Origin: Pedobacter namyangjuensis
Lineage (GTDB): Bacteria > Bacteroidota > Bacteroidia > Sphingobacteriales > Sphingobacteriaceae
NCBI RefSeq assembly: GCF_003313325.1
Contig: NZ_QMHQ01000001.1
Location: 62,001-126,000, forward strand
DNA length: 64,000 nucleotides
Reading direction: 5' to 3'
This document shows positions 16,670-26,014 of the stretch, in pieces. Each line of letters starts with the position of its first letter. The stretch's first letter is position 1. Both the position numbers and the translations under genes were made by a program. Under the pieces are notes generated by a model that ran no database searches, had not been told where the DNA came from, and was given only the letters and a program-made list of their open reading frames with translations.

Positions 16670-19450
16670 TTAAAACCTAAACATGGTATCTTTTCCGCCA
16701 ACTTTACCGCCAAAATTTTGGATGTTGTAAGTTAGTGTTAGCAAACCATGCCTGCCTAAATTATTTATTCTCATATCTCTAGCCGTGTTCTCTGTAATGT
16801 AAACGTAACGGCGGTTATTGGTATTTAAGATGTCGTTAACCGATAATTTAAGTTGTAACCTATCGTTTTTCATGAAAAGCGTGGTAACTGCCGCATTCCA
16901 GAAACTAATGGTATTGTTTTGCCCATTAAGCGTTTGGGTGTTGTACTGTAAACGGTAATTTGTTTCCCAAACCACTTTTTTCGGAATACGTACAATCAAT
17001 TCTGTATCACTTCCATGATTGTAATAGTTTAGATTTCTGAAAAAATTATCGGTATAAAAACTTTTGTTAAAGCCAAAACTGTAGGTTTCGCCAAACTCTA
17101 ACTTATCATTTAGGTTAATCCTTCCGCCTAGCCTAGGTCCGCCATTTATAATTTTACTCTCGCTCATAATGTTATTTACCATTACGTAGCTTTTGTTGTA
17201 ATTACCCCAATAACCCGCAGTAATGGTAAATTGTCTTTTGGTGGTTTTAAAATCTTTAGAGATATTACCATTACTATGAAACTGCCAAATGCCATCCCGA
17301 TTGATAGGTGTTACAGTTTGTACACCGCCATCTCCAATTATTCTCGACATAATTACGCCATCGTTTTGCACACTACCACCTAAGTACAGGTTATAGCTCA
17401 GTGTTTTTTGGGTATCGTACTTGTACAAATTCATATTCACCTGATGTGTTTTCGAAGGGCGCAAATTGGGGTTACCATTTTGAATATAGAATTGGTTGGT
17501 GTTGTTAGCAATTGGTTGCAAGTATCTTACATCAGCCTCTCTAAATGATGGCGAATAACTAAAATTTAAGCTCTTATACCTGATAGTTAATTGCGGTGCA
17601 AAAAAATTAAAGTGTTGGTCGAAGTTTTGGTTATTAGCAAATTCGTTTTTTAAATCGATGGTATTAAAAACGAAACCCGGCTGAATATTTAAATTTTTAG
17701 TTACCGCCCAACGCAAACTTAACCTGTTATTTGTTTTGTAACCACTTTGAATTACCGTTTCGCTAAGGTTTGGTACTGCAATATCGTAATCTTGATTGTT
17801 TGGATTTCTGAAAAAAGTTACCAAGGCATTTTCATTATCAATGTAATTTGCACTGCTTGCAATGCTTAGCGTTAAAACTTTACTAAGAGGTTCGCTATAG
17901 TTTCCATTTAGGTTAATGTTAAAATTAGATATGTTATTATCCCTCAATTGGTCTAACAGCACAGCTGGATTTGCCGGCAAGTAAAAATTGCTCTCGTTAA
18001 TATTATAATTATCCGTTAAATTATCCCTTTGCGATACATTTAAGGTAAGATTTAAAGATCTTCCTTTTTTCTTAAAATCTTTCCAAAGGTTTGTACTTAG
18101 ATTATAATCGTTGGTTCTTCCTTTTGATCTAGAAATGTTGTTACCGTCGCTTTCTAGCTGAAGATTGTTGTTAAAGGTAGAAGTAACCAATGTTCCATCA
18201 CTGTCCGCAATTCCTATAGATATGTTTGGTTCGATAGTTAGCGTAGTTAAACTATCTAGCTTAGCTTCTATTCTACCTCCAAAATTATGGCTGTAATTGA
18301 TGCTGTTTTGTAACGATTGGCTGTTAATAAATAGTCGTCTATCTCCTAATGTCTGATCGATATCGGTTTGTGTATTATTAAAATTGTCGCTGTAACCCAA
18401 AAAGTATTTTCCGTTAATTTTAACACCCTTTTTTGTGAGGGTATTAAAGTTTGCTCCACCACCTGCAGATTTTTGTACGCCACCATTCATAGAACCTCCG
18501 AAAGAAATTCCGTTCAGAGAAAAACCGCCGTCTGAATTAATTGATGTCGAATTTACACCAGACCTTTGAAAACCACCAATACGCATAACATCGCCAATAC
18601 TAAAGCCCGGCTTATTAACATTGTTGCCATAACCTAATACACTAACTTGGGTCGTATCTCTAAAAAAATTCATGATACCACCGGCTTCAAAAAGCTCTTT
18701 CGGACCGCCACCGGCATAAAATTTACCAAAAGCGCCACTCTTGATTGCTTTCTTTAGTTTTAGGTTGATGATTTGCGGTATGTTACCTGCAACTATATCG
18801 GGATCTCTTCGCTTTGCTTCCGGATCGTCGCTTAATTGCACTTTGTCAATAATATTAGCTGGCAGATTTTTAGTCGCAATTTGCTGGTCGCCACCAAAAA
18901 ACTCTTTTCCATCAACTAATATTTTACTAACGGATTTGCCGTTGACCATTATTCCGCCATTTGCATCGATAGCTACACCAGGCAACTTTTTCAATAAATC
19001 TTCAACTACCGCACTAGGCAATGTTTTAAAAGATTCGGCATTAAATTCTATGGTATCTTTACGTACAACAACCGGCGGTCGTTCAGACATAATAACTACT
19101 TCATTTAGGTCGTTACGTTTTTCTGCCAATGCTAAAACACCGACATTTAGGTTCGGCTCTGTGCCGGTAATAATAATTTCCTTACGGAAGATATTATACA
19201 TCCAAGCGTTAATCACTAAACGATATTTTACACCTAACTCTAAGTTTACGATTTTAAATACACCTTTATCATCTGATAATTTATAAGTGGTTAAAACGGT
19301 ATCTGTTCCTTTAAAAACAGAAATGGTAGCATAATTTAAAGTGGTTTTGCGGTTAGCGCTATCAACCAAAGTTCCTGTAACGGTTCCTTTTTGGGCAAAC
19401 AACAAGTTGCCAATTAACATTAAGGCGAGGGCAAGTAAAATTTTCTTCAT
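16670..19450 (-). CDS. Outer-membrane beta-barrel protein, TonB-receptor-like (paralog 2)
   Basis: The M at 19450 is chosen over one six codons upstream because it begins a clean signal peptide (MKKILLALALMLIGNLLFAQ). The mature protein has the same order as its neighbour: regulatory-like beta domain, plug-like segment with NGKSVSKILVDGKEFFGGDQ, and a barrel ending in TMFRF. Near-identity in the plug, and divergence in the barrel loops, indicate a tandem duplication followed by ligand-side divergence. The 218-base gap before paralog 1 carries its own palindrome, so the two may be separately transcribed. Function beyond outer-membrane location is not determinable. Confidence 0.88.
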   Translation of the reverse strand: MKKILLALALMLIGNLLFAQKGTVTGTLVDSANRKTTLNYATISVFKGTDTVLTTYKLSDDKGVFKIVNLELGVKYRLVINAWMYNIFRKEIIITGTEPNLNVGVLALAEKRNDLNEVVIMSERPPVVVRKDTIEFNAESFKTLPSAVVEDLLKKLPGVAIDANGGIMVNGKSVSKILVDGKEFFGGDQQIATKNLPANIIDKVQLSDDPEAKRRDPDIVAGNIPQIINLKLKKAIKSGAFGKFYAGGGPKELFEAGGIMNFFRDTTQVSVLGYGNNVNKPGFSIGDVMRIGGFQRSGVNSTSINSDGGFSLNGISFGGSMNGGVQKSAGGGANFNTLTKKGVKINGKYFLGYSDNFNNTQTDIDQTLGDRRLFINSQSLQNSINYSHNFGGRIEAKLDSLTTLTIEPNISIGIADSDGTLVTSTFNNNLQLESDGNNISRSKGRTNDYNLSTNLWKDFKKKGRSLNLTLNVSQRDNLTDNYNINESNFYLPANPAVLLDQLRDNNISNFNINLNGNYSEPLSKVLTLSIASSANYIDNENALVTFFRNPNNQDYDIAVPNLSETVIQSGYKTNNRLSLRWAVTKNLNIQPGFVFNTIDLKNEFANNQNFDQHFNFFAPQLTIRYKSLNFSYSPSFREADVRYLQPIANNTNQFYIQNGNPNLRPSKTHQVNMNLYKYDTQKTLSYNLYLGGSVQNDGVIMSRIIGDGGVQTVTPINRDGIWQFHSNGNISKDFKTTKRQFTITAGYWGNYNKSYVMVNNIMSESKIINGGPRLGGRINLNDKLEFGETYSFGFNKSFYTDNFFRNLNYYNHGSDTELIVRIPKKVVWETNYRLQYNTQTLNGQNNTISFWNAAVTTLFMKNDRLQLKLSVNDILNTNNRRYVYITENTARDMRINNLGRHGLLTLTYNIQNFGGKVGGKDTMFRF

Positions 19451-19869
19451 AAAATGGGTTAAAAACAACTAAGAGACGCAAGACTTCCTGGAATGTTGCA
19501 TCACTAACTAAATGGCATAAAAAACTACGAACCATTTCGTATGAAACTAATGTACGAAAAGTTTCGTAAAATAAAATTTTCATTAATTTTTTGTGTGATT
19601 AATTAAAATCGACACTGCACGAAAGTAAAATTTTATGCTTTTTGGCTTTAGAAAATGTGATGAAGATGCGCTAAAATGTGACGAGTGCACAATTTAAGAG
19701 AAAGAAAAACAAAAGGATATTTCTTGCAGATGTACACAGAAAAAAATCGCCCTATGTTCGCCCTCCGCTGCCTGTGTTCAACTGCATAAGAAACAGCGAA
19801 AATCTGCGAGATAATTGCTACAATTTTACCAATAAATTTGTGTTGATCTGCGCATATCTTTGGTCAACC
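19451..19869. other. Intergenic region with palindromes and a GCAGAT repeat
   Basis: No gene. Two TACGAA palindromes (19526-19568) precede paralog 2. At 19726-19853 a GCAGATGTACACAGA segment is followed by TTTGTGTTGATCTGCGC, a degenerate inverted pair of the widespread GCAGAT..CACAGA type. Confidence 0.55.
19526..19568. promoter_or_regulatory. Two TACGAA palindromes upstream of paralog 2
   Basis: TACGAA-CCAT-TTCGTA (19526-19541) and TACGAAA-AG-TTTCGTA (19553-19568) have centres 27 bases apart and lie 76-118 bases before the start codon. Paired sites at about 2.5 helical turns suggest a regulator-binding region. Confidence 0.5.
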
Positions 19870-20469
19870 TTACAATAAAATTTTACTGCTTACTTCTTTA
19901 TCAATAGTGATGTAACCAGGATATTTAACCAATCCGCCACCCACCATAATAGATGGGCGAATTTTTAAAGTAACCATTCCCTTTTTTTCAGTACCAGAAC
20001 TATTCGCTTTCAGAAATTCTGTAATGTCTGACATAACAGTTCCATCTACCAAAAATTTGTAAATATTAGTGTTTAGCTGGACTGGAACTCGTGTGGTTTG
20101 CCCCGCTTCTATGCTTACCCTTTGATCTACCGTACCATTGGCAATTTCTTGTTTGTTTATTAAAATGATATAATCAAAATTATTAATAGCTGCCAGGGTA
20201 TTAGACGGATTTGAAATCTCTAAATTTAAATTCGCCCTTAACGGAATATCTTTTCGTAAATAACCTAAGGCTAATGAAGGTAGACCGGTTAAATCAATAT
20301 TATTTCCTTTAATCAGTTTCTGAATATCTGTTCCTGCAACTGAAATATTAGTAGCATCAAGTAATCTATAATCGCACTTTTCTAAGGCTTTTATCTGTTG
20401 CGCTTGTTTGTTTACACTACACGATCCTAAACCTACAATTAGCAGTAAACCAAAAAATATTCTTTTCAT
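19870..20469 (-). CDS. Lipoprotein with LEA14-like beta-sandwich
   Basis: A 199-residue protein. The N-terminus MKRIFFGLLLIVGLGSCS has a lipobox with Cys17. The body has the late-embryogenesis-abundant type 2 pattern: ANLNLEISNPSNTLAAINNFDYIILIN followed by NGTVDQRVSIEAGQTTRVPV, a fold that resembles fibronectin type III. No enzyme motif is present. It is monocistronic and divergent from the PIG-L gene. The role is unknown; water-stress relatives give the family its name only. Confidence 0.78.
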   Translation of the reverse strand: MKRIFFGLLLIVGLGSCSVNKQAQQIKALEKCDYRLLDATNISVAGTDIQKLIKGNNIDLTGLPSLALGYLRKDIPLRANLNLEISNPSNTLAAINNFDYIILINKQEIANGTVDQRVSIEAGQTTRVPVQLNTNIYKFLVDGTVMSDITEFLKANSSGTEKKGMVTLKIRPSIMVGGGLVKYPGYITIDKEVSSKILL

Positions 20470-20614
20470 TTTTTTATAACGATTATTTGAACACTAAGGT
20501 ATACTCAACTTTAGTACCAAAACAAATTTTGGCAAGCTAAATTGTTACGTAAACATAAAAACCCTTCACCTGTGTTATCTCAAATTTTAATTAATTTAGG
20601 GGCTTTGAACCTTT

Positions 20615-23014
20615 ATGAAACACCTAAGCCAACTTTTCATCTTACTGTTTTTTCCGTACGTTTTAAATGCGCAAATGCAACAACTCAATGCTGCAGAAAT
20701 AGCATCGGGCATTGCCAAGTTAAATGTAAAAGCAAGTGTTTTGTACATAGCAGCGCACCCAGACGACGAAAACACAAGACTTTTAGCTTACTTAGCAAAA
20801 GAAGCAAATGTAAGAGCCGGTTATTTATCTTTAACCAGAGGTGATGGCGGTCAAAATCTGATTGGTAACGAACAAGCAGAACTTTTAGGCCTAATACGCA
20901 CACAAGAACTATTGGCCGCCAGAAGTGTGGATGGTGCAGAGCAGTTTTTTACCAGAGCAAACGACTTCGGCTTTTCTAAAACACCAGAAGAGAGTTTTAA
21001 AATTTGGGGTAAGGAACAAATTTTGGCAGATGTGGTGTGGGTAATCAGAAAGTTTAAACCCGATGTTATCATCACTCGTTTTCCGGAAGATTCCAGAGCT
21101 GGACACGGACACCACTCGGGTTCTGCTATTTTAGCTAGAGAAGCTTTTATCGCGGCAGCAGATGCAAAACGTTTTCCAGAGCAACTAAAATATGTACAAC
21201 CTTGGCAGGCAAAACGCATACTCTGGAATACTTTTAATTTCGGCAGTACAAACACCACGGCACCAGATCAGCTAAAAATTGATGTAGGTTTGTTTAATCC
21301 GCTATTAGGAAAAAGCTATGGCGAAATTGCTGCAATTAGCAGAACGAACCATAAAAGCCAAGGTTTTGGGTCAGCTTTGCAACGTGGCGAAGCTTACGAA
21401 TATTTTAGTCATGTAGCGGGAGAAAAAGCTACAAAGACTTTATTAGATGGCGTAAATACAGAATGGGAAAACCCGCAAATTAAATCGCAATTAGCTAAAA
21501 TTAGCAAAGAATATCAGGTAAACAATCCTTCCAAATCCATTTCTGCTTTAATTGAATTAAAAAGATTAGTTAAAAATCAAAACTTTAATCATAAGCTTTT
21601 AGATGATTTGATTTTAGCTTGCGCCGGAATTTGGGTGGAAGCAAATACAGCCTCAAATACTTATGCCAAAGGCGATGAAATAAGCTTAAGGTTACAAGCA
21701 ATTTCGAGAATAGCAGACGTTACCATGCTATTTAATGACAAACAAGTAAAGTTAAAAGCGAATGATTTGCAAAGCTTCAATCAAAATATTGACACTAAGG
21801 ATTTAAAGATTACGCAACCTTACTGGCTCACGCAAAATCATCCAATAGGGCAGTTTAAAATAGAAAACCCATTAGATGTTGGTTATCCTGAAAACCCTAA
21901 TCCGTTGAACGTAAAATTTAAATTGTTAATTAACGGGGAAACTTTCGATTTGAGCACACCTTTAGTTTTTAAATCTACCGACCCAATAAAAGGCGAACGT
22001 TACCAGCCTTTGGTAATTGCGCCAAAAGTAACTGCAACTTTAAGCGAGAAAGCCTACATATTTAATAGCGAAGCACCAAAACCGATTACAGTAAGTCTAA
22101 AATCTTTTACTGACAATGCTAAAGGCACGCTAACGCTTCAGTTACCTAGCGGATGGGAAAGCACACCAGAAAAAATCGATTTTAACTTATTAAAAAAAGG
22201 CGATGAACAAACTGTGGTATTTGCCATAACACCTGGTAAACAAGCCAGTGGAAATGTTGTGGCAACTGTAAACATTTATGGAGAAAATGAAAGCAAAGGT
22301 TTAAAAATCATCAGCTACGATCATATCCCGAACATTACCATATTTCCGGAAGCTACTGCAAGATTAGAAAAAATAGACTTAAAGGTAATTGGCAACAAAA
22401 TCGCTTATATAGATGGTGCCGGCGATCTTGTTCCAGACGCATTAAGGGAAATGGGTTACAACGTTACTCATTTAAACCCTACTCAGGTTTTAACGAGCGA
22501 TTTAAGCAGTTACAATGCTGTAGTTGTTGGCGTTCGTTTTTACAACATTAACACCGAAGCAAAACTTGTACAACCGAAGTTATTAAATTATGTTGAAAAC
22601 GGTGGCACTTTATTGATACAATACAATGTAAACAACGGTTTAAAGATTAACGATATTGGTCCTTATCCTTTTAAATTGGTAAATAAACGAGTTACTGAAG
22701 AAGATGCGAAAGTTACTTTCATAGACCCGAAAAATCCAGCTTTAAATTATCCAAATAAAATAACAGAAAAGGATTTTGAAGGTTGGGTACAAGAGCGTGG
22801 TCTGTATTTTGCAACTGATATCGACCCAAAATATCAAACTATATTTAATATGAACGATACTGGCGAACAAGCTAGCGATGGTTCATTATTAATTGCAAAT
22901 TACGGTAGAGGTAAATTCGTTTACACTTCTCTGGTTTTCTTTAGAGAGCTGCCAGCCGGCGTACCTGGAGCATATAGGTTATTTGCAAATTTGTTAGCTC
23001 CAAAACAGCCCTAA
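20615..23014 (+). CDS. PIG-L family deacetylase with C-terminal GATase-like domain
   Basis: A 799-residue secreted protein. After a signal peptide (1-19), a LmbE/PIG-L domain spans about 40-280: the zinc motif AAHPDDE has His48, Asp50 and Asp51, and the later GHGHHSG gives the third ligand. These enzymes remove acetyl groups from N-acetylglucosamine-type substrates. Middle residues 430-570 look like beta-sandwich modules, and 590-795 resemble a class I glutamine-amidotransferase/ThuA-like fold. It is followed by a 41-residue membrane peptide and an SSS transporter, suggesting hydrolysis and uptake of an amino-sugar compound, which is inference. Confidence 0.87.
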   Translation: MKHLSQLFILLFFPYVLNAQMQQLNAAEIASGIAKLNVKASVLYIAAHPDDENTRLLAYLAKEANVRAGYLSLTRGDGGQNLIGNEQAELLGLIRTQELLAARSVDGAEQFFTRANDFGFSKTPEESFKIWGKEQILADVVWVIRKFKPDVIITRFPEDSRAGHGHHSGSAILAREAFIAAADAKRFPEQLKYVQPWQAKRILWNTFNFGSTNTTAPDQLKIDVGLFNPLLGKSYGEIAAISRTNHKSQGFGSALQRGEAYEYFSHVAGEKATKTLLDGVNTEWENPQIKSQLAKISKEYQVNNPSKSISALIELKRLVKNQNFNHKLLDDLILACAGIWVEANTASNTYAKGDEISLRLQAISRIADVTMLFNDKQVKLKANDLQSFNQNIDTKDLKITQPYWLTQNHPIGQFKIENPLDVGYPENPNPLNVKFKLLINGETFDLSTPLVFKSTDPIKGERYQPLVIAPKVTATLSEKAYIFNSEAPKPITVSLKSFTDNAKGTLTLQLPSGWESTPEKIDFNLLKKGDEQTVVFAITPGKQASGNVVATVNIYGENESKGLKIISYDHIPNITIFPEATARLEKIDLKVIGNKIAYIDGAGDLVPDALREMGYNVTHLNPTQVLTSDLSSYNAVVVGVRFYNINTEAKLVQPKLLNYVENGGTLLIQYNVNNGLKINDIGPYPFKLVNKRVTEEDAKVTFIDPKNPALNYPNKITEKDFEGWVQERGLYFATDIDPKYQTIFNMNDTGEQASDGSLLIANYGRGKFVYTSLVFFRELPAGVPGAYRLFANLLAPKQP

Positions 23015-23050
23015 TGTCTGAACTGTGATTTTGTAATTAATTGATTTAAT

Positions 23051-23176
23051 ATGATTAACAAAAATAATGATTTACCTCCTTTTGTAAAAACTTGGAAACA
23101 GTTTTACATCTTGCTTGTAATTTGGCTAATCATATTAATTGCATCGTTTTACGCCTTTACTAACTATTTCCAATGA
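23051..23176 (+). CDS. Small single-span membrane protein next to SSS transporter
   Basis: A 41-residue frame begins with ATG at 23051 and ends TGA at 23174-23176, overlapping the symporter ATG in an ATGA junction, so translational coupling is likely. It starts with a polar tail (NKNNDLPPFVKTWKQF) and then has one hydrophobic helix (LLVIWLIILIASFYAF). Small accessory peptides precede many SSS symporters. It may be an auxiliary subunit; no experimental role is known to me. Confidence 0.72.
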   Translation: MINKNNDLPPFVKTWKQFYILLVIWLIILIASFYAFTNYFQ

Positions 23177-24879
23177 GCTATATAGATTGGGCAGTATTGT
23201 TAGTTACCATCCTTGCAATTATAGGTTACGGGGTTTACAAAAGCCGAGGCGAGCAAAGCATGGACGCGTATTTGTTAGGCAACCAAAGTATGCCTTGGTA
23301 CACGGTTTGCCTTTCGGTAATGGCAACACAGGCTAGCGCAATAACATTTCTCTCCGCTCCCGGCTTGGCTTATACATCTGGCATGAGCTTCGTGCAGTTT
23401 TATTTTGGCTTGCCATTAGCGATGATTGTACTATGCGTTGCGTTTGTTCCAATTTTTCACCGATTAAAAGTTTACACGGCTTACGAATATTTAGAGCAAC
23501 GCTTCGATTTAAATACTAGAGCACTAACTGCTTTTTTATTTCTTATCCAAAGGGGATTATCTACCGGAATAACTATTTATGCGCCTTCCATTATTCTATC
23601 AACTATTTTAAATATCGATACCACAATAACCACTTTATTTATTGGCGGATTGGTAGTTTTTTATACCGTTTACGGAGGTACAAAAGCCGTTTCTTACACG
23701 CAGTTATTACAAATGAGCATTATTTTTTGCGGCATGTTTGCTGCCGGAATAATGGTGGTGCACCTTTTACCTGGAAATGTAGGTTTCGAAAAAGCCATCA
23801 GCATTGCTGGAAAAATGGGTCGTACAAATGCCATAGATTTTAACTTCGATTGGAAAAACCCTTATAATATTTGGAGCGGAATTATTGGCGGTTTTTTCTT
23901 GCAACTCTCTTATTTTGGTACCGACCAAAGTCAGGTTGGGCGTTATTTAAGCGGTGCCTCTGTTGGGCAAAGCCGATTGGCCTTGTTAATGAATGGTTTG
24001 GTTAAAATCCCCATGCAGTTTTTAATTTTATTAATCGGTGTGCTGGTTTTTACCTTTTATCAGTATAATAAAGCACCTTTATTTTTTAATAGTTACGAGT
24101 TAAATAAGCTAGAAAAAAGCGAATACAAAGCAGAGCTGGATAAAATTCAGCTCGATTATAACAATGCTTTCGCTACTAAAAAAGTTGAGGTAGAAAAATT
24201 AGACAAAGCTTTAGACGCCAACGATCAATCCAAAATAGATCTACAGCGTATCGCAGTAAAAAAAGCCGATGAAGAAACCAAAAGCATTAGAAAAGAGCTT
24301 ACTGATTTAATGACTAAAAACGACGAGAAAGCAAATACAAACGACAATAATTACATTTTTTTAAGTTTTGTAACGCAGTATCTCCCAAAGGGATTAATTG
24401 GTCTTCTGATTGCGATTATCTTCTTAGCATCTATGGGTTCTACAGCTAGTGCGTTAAATTCATTGGCATCTACAAGTGTGGTAGATATTTACAAAAGATT
24501 AATTAATAAAGACGCTACTGATAGAGAATATGTAAAAGCTTCTCGTTGGAGCACTATAATTTGGGGAGTAGTTTGTATTGTGATGGCATTATTTGCCAGT
24601 AAAATCGGCAATTTATTAGAAGCTGTAAATATCCTAGGCTCCTTTATTTACGGTACTATTCTAGGTGTTTTCGTAGTGGCTTTTTATCTAAAATCTGTAA
24701 AAGGCAAAGCTGTTTTTTACGCAGCCATTTTAGCCGAAATTATTGTTTGCATTTTAGGATTTAACGATGTGGTTGCCTTTTTATGGCTCAACGTTATTGG
24801 ATGTTTGTTGGTGGTAATTTTTGCTTTGGTTGTGCAGGGGTTAATGGGTGAAAAGGCTACTGATTTGCAGAATAATTAA
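23173..24879 (+). CDS. Sodium:solute symporter (SSS family)
   Basis: A 568-residue transporter with about 13 helices and the SSS fold (VMATQASAITFLSAPGLAY near 50-70 as the Na+ site region; SMGSTASALNSLAS near 425). Between helices at about residues 310-390 is an unusually charged, Lys/Glu-rich, coiled-coil-like cytoplasmic insert. The substrate is unknown; related Bacteroidota proteins are loosely called sialic-acid or sugar symporters. It is co-transcribed with the PIG-L deacetylase and the small peptide, so a deacetylated sugar derivative is a candidate substrate. Confidence 0.92.
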   Translation: MSYIDWAVLLVTILAIIGYGVYKSRGEQSMDAYLLGNQSMPWYTVCLSVMATQASAITFLSAPGLAYTSGMSFVQFYFGLPLAMIVLCVAFVPIFHRLKVYTAYEYLEQRFDLNTRALTAFLFLIQRGLSTGITIYAPSIILSTILNIDTTITTLFIGGLVVFYTVYGGTKAVSYTQLLQMSIIFCGMFAAGIMVVHLLPGNVGFEKAISIAGKMGRTNAIDFNFDWKNPYNIWSGIIGGFFLQLSYFGTDQSQVGRYLSGASVGQSRLALLMNGLVKIPMQFLILLIGVLVFTFYQYNKAPLFFNSYELNKLEKSEYKAELDKIQLDYNNAFATKKVEVEKLDKALDANDQSKIDLQRIAVKKADEETKSIRKELTDLMTKNDEKANTNDNNYIFLSFVTQYLPKGLIGLLIAIIFLASMGSTASALNSLASTSVVDIYKRLINKDATDREYVKASRWSTIIWGVVCIVMALFASKIGNLLEAVNILGSFIYGTILGVFVVAFYLKSVKGKAVFYAAILAEIIVCILGFNDVVAFLWLNVIGCLLVVIFALVVQGLMGEKATDLQNN

Positions 24880-24924
24880 CAAAAAATCCCATAAATAACC
24901 TAACACCCTACTAATCGACGATCC

Positions 24925-24955
24925 GTCATTCCCAACTTGATTGGGAATCGTAATG
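24925..24955 (+). repeat. GTCATTCCCAACTTGATTGG repeat, copy 2
   Basis: It has the hairpin core CCCAACTTGATTGGG and then AATCGTAATG, and matches 3172-3202 on the other strand almost throughout. It lies between two convergent genes. Confidence 0.7.
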
Positions 24956-24962
24956 CTAAAAA

Positions 24963-24990
24963 AAACCGCTCCAACAAATTGAAACGGTTT
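24963..24990. terminator. Bidirectional terminator hairpin
   Basis: AAACCG (24963-24968) and CGGTTT (24985-24990) form a short stem flanked by A and T runs, between the convergent symporter and DUF2911 genes. Confidence 0.55.
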
Positions 24991-25027
24991 AATATTTACT
25001 CAAGATTAAGAACTATCGACTCCGGAC

Positions 25028-25870
25028 TTATTTCTTTGTCTCTGCTAATAATTGCGTATTTAATCTGATGTATTCATCATTTTTCATATTAGTTGCCAAA
25101 GCAAGTCCTGCCTTTGCACTTTCTGCAGCTGCAGCTTTATCTCCACTTTTTAACTGCATTTTACCTAACCATAATTTTGTCCAAGGCATTTTAGGTTCAG
25201 CTTTATCAGCTTCTAACATCCAATTTAAAGCAGTTTTTAAATCTTTGCCATTGGTAAAATAATAAATTGCTGCTTGCATATATGGTTTCTTCTCGCCTTT
25301 CATCGCCTCAGTAATATTTGCCATAGCTTTAGTATCAACATCAGTAGTTAAATTTACGGAAACGGCTGTGTTTTCCCAAGCTAAATTTAAAGTGGCTTTG
25401 CTTTCAGTTACGTTTGCAAATTGCATGGTAAAAGTTTCAGTTAATTCTTTCGTCGCTATTGGCTTAACTTTCACACGTAAGGCGTCATCTTTTTGATCGT
25501 AAGTGTAGGCGCCCCACTGTTTAGCGTTCTTGTTAAAGATAATGGTCCATTCGTTTTTGCTAGGAATAGAAAACAAACTGTATTCGCCTGCTGGCAAATC
25601 TTTACCTTCTATTTTAACGGCTTCTGTAAACGTAATTACCGTGTTTGCATTAGCTCCCGTTCTCCAAACCTTATCCATTGGCTCCATGCCGCCAAACATT
25701 TTACGCCCTTTAACATTTGGCCTGGCATACACTAATGTTACTTTTCCTAATCCAAACTCTTGGATAATGGTCTGTGTGCTACTTGGCGAAGGCAATTTAA
25801 CTTGCGCATTTAAGCTATTGTTCACTCCTAATGCCACTAAAAGCATTAGTATCGTTTTTGTAAATTTCAT
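25028..25870 (-). CDS. DUF2911 protein with TPR-like C-terminus
   Basis: The Met at 25870 opens a normal signal peptide (MKFTKTILMLLVALGVNN), so the upstream Met at 25897 is not used. Residues about 35-180 are the DUF2911 domain, with GLGKVTLVYARPNVKGRKMFG and LPAGEYSLFSIP; the last 110 residues contain helical repeats resembling tetratricopeptides (AAIYYFTNGKDLKTALNWML). It is a paralog of the divergent gene at 26015. A -7 element lies at 25895-25902. The function of DUF2911 is not established; it is probably periplasmic. Confidence 0.82.
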   Translation of the reverse strand: MKFTKTILMLLVALGVNNSLNAQVKLPSPSSTQTIIQEFGLGKVTLVYARPNVKGRKMFGGMEPMDKVWRTGANANTVITFTEAVKIEGKDLPAGEYSLFSIPSKNEWTIIFNKNAKQWGAYTYDQKDDALRVKVKPIATKELTETFTMQFANVTESKATLNLAWENTAVSVNLTTDVDTKAMANITEAMKGEKKPYMQAAIYYFTNGKDLKTALNWMLEADKAEPKMPWTKLWLGKMQLKSGDKAAAAESAKAGLALATNMKNDEYIRLNTQLLAETKK

Positions 25871-25894
25871 TTTGTTTGATTTTGAATTTCCAGT

Positions 25895-25902
25895 CAAAAT
25901 TA
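25895..25902 (-). promoter_or_regulatory. -7 element for the DUF2911/TPR gene
   Basis: CAAAATTA on the plus strand is TAATTTTG on the minus strand. It predicts a leader of about 20 bases before the ATG at 25870, supporting the shorter start. Confidence 0.4.
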
Positions 25903-26014
25903 CAAAATAAAATCAATCGCTAAATGATTGTAAAGAAACCTAGACAATAAGAAATTATAAATCAAAAACCATATTTTAGTAGAAATATAGAGTCAATTTA
26001 AACTAAAATATAAA

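Noticed and set aside
19678..19878. 66-codon open frame on the plus strand
   Set aside because: It crosses the degenerate GCAGAT/CACAGA inverted repeat and shows no protein-like pattern.
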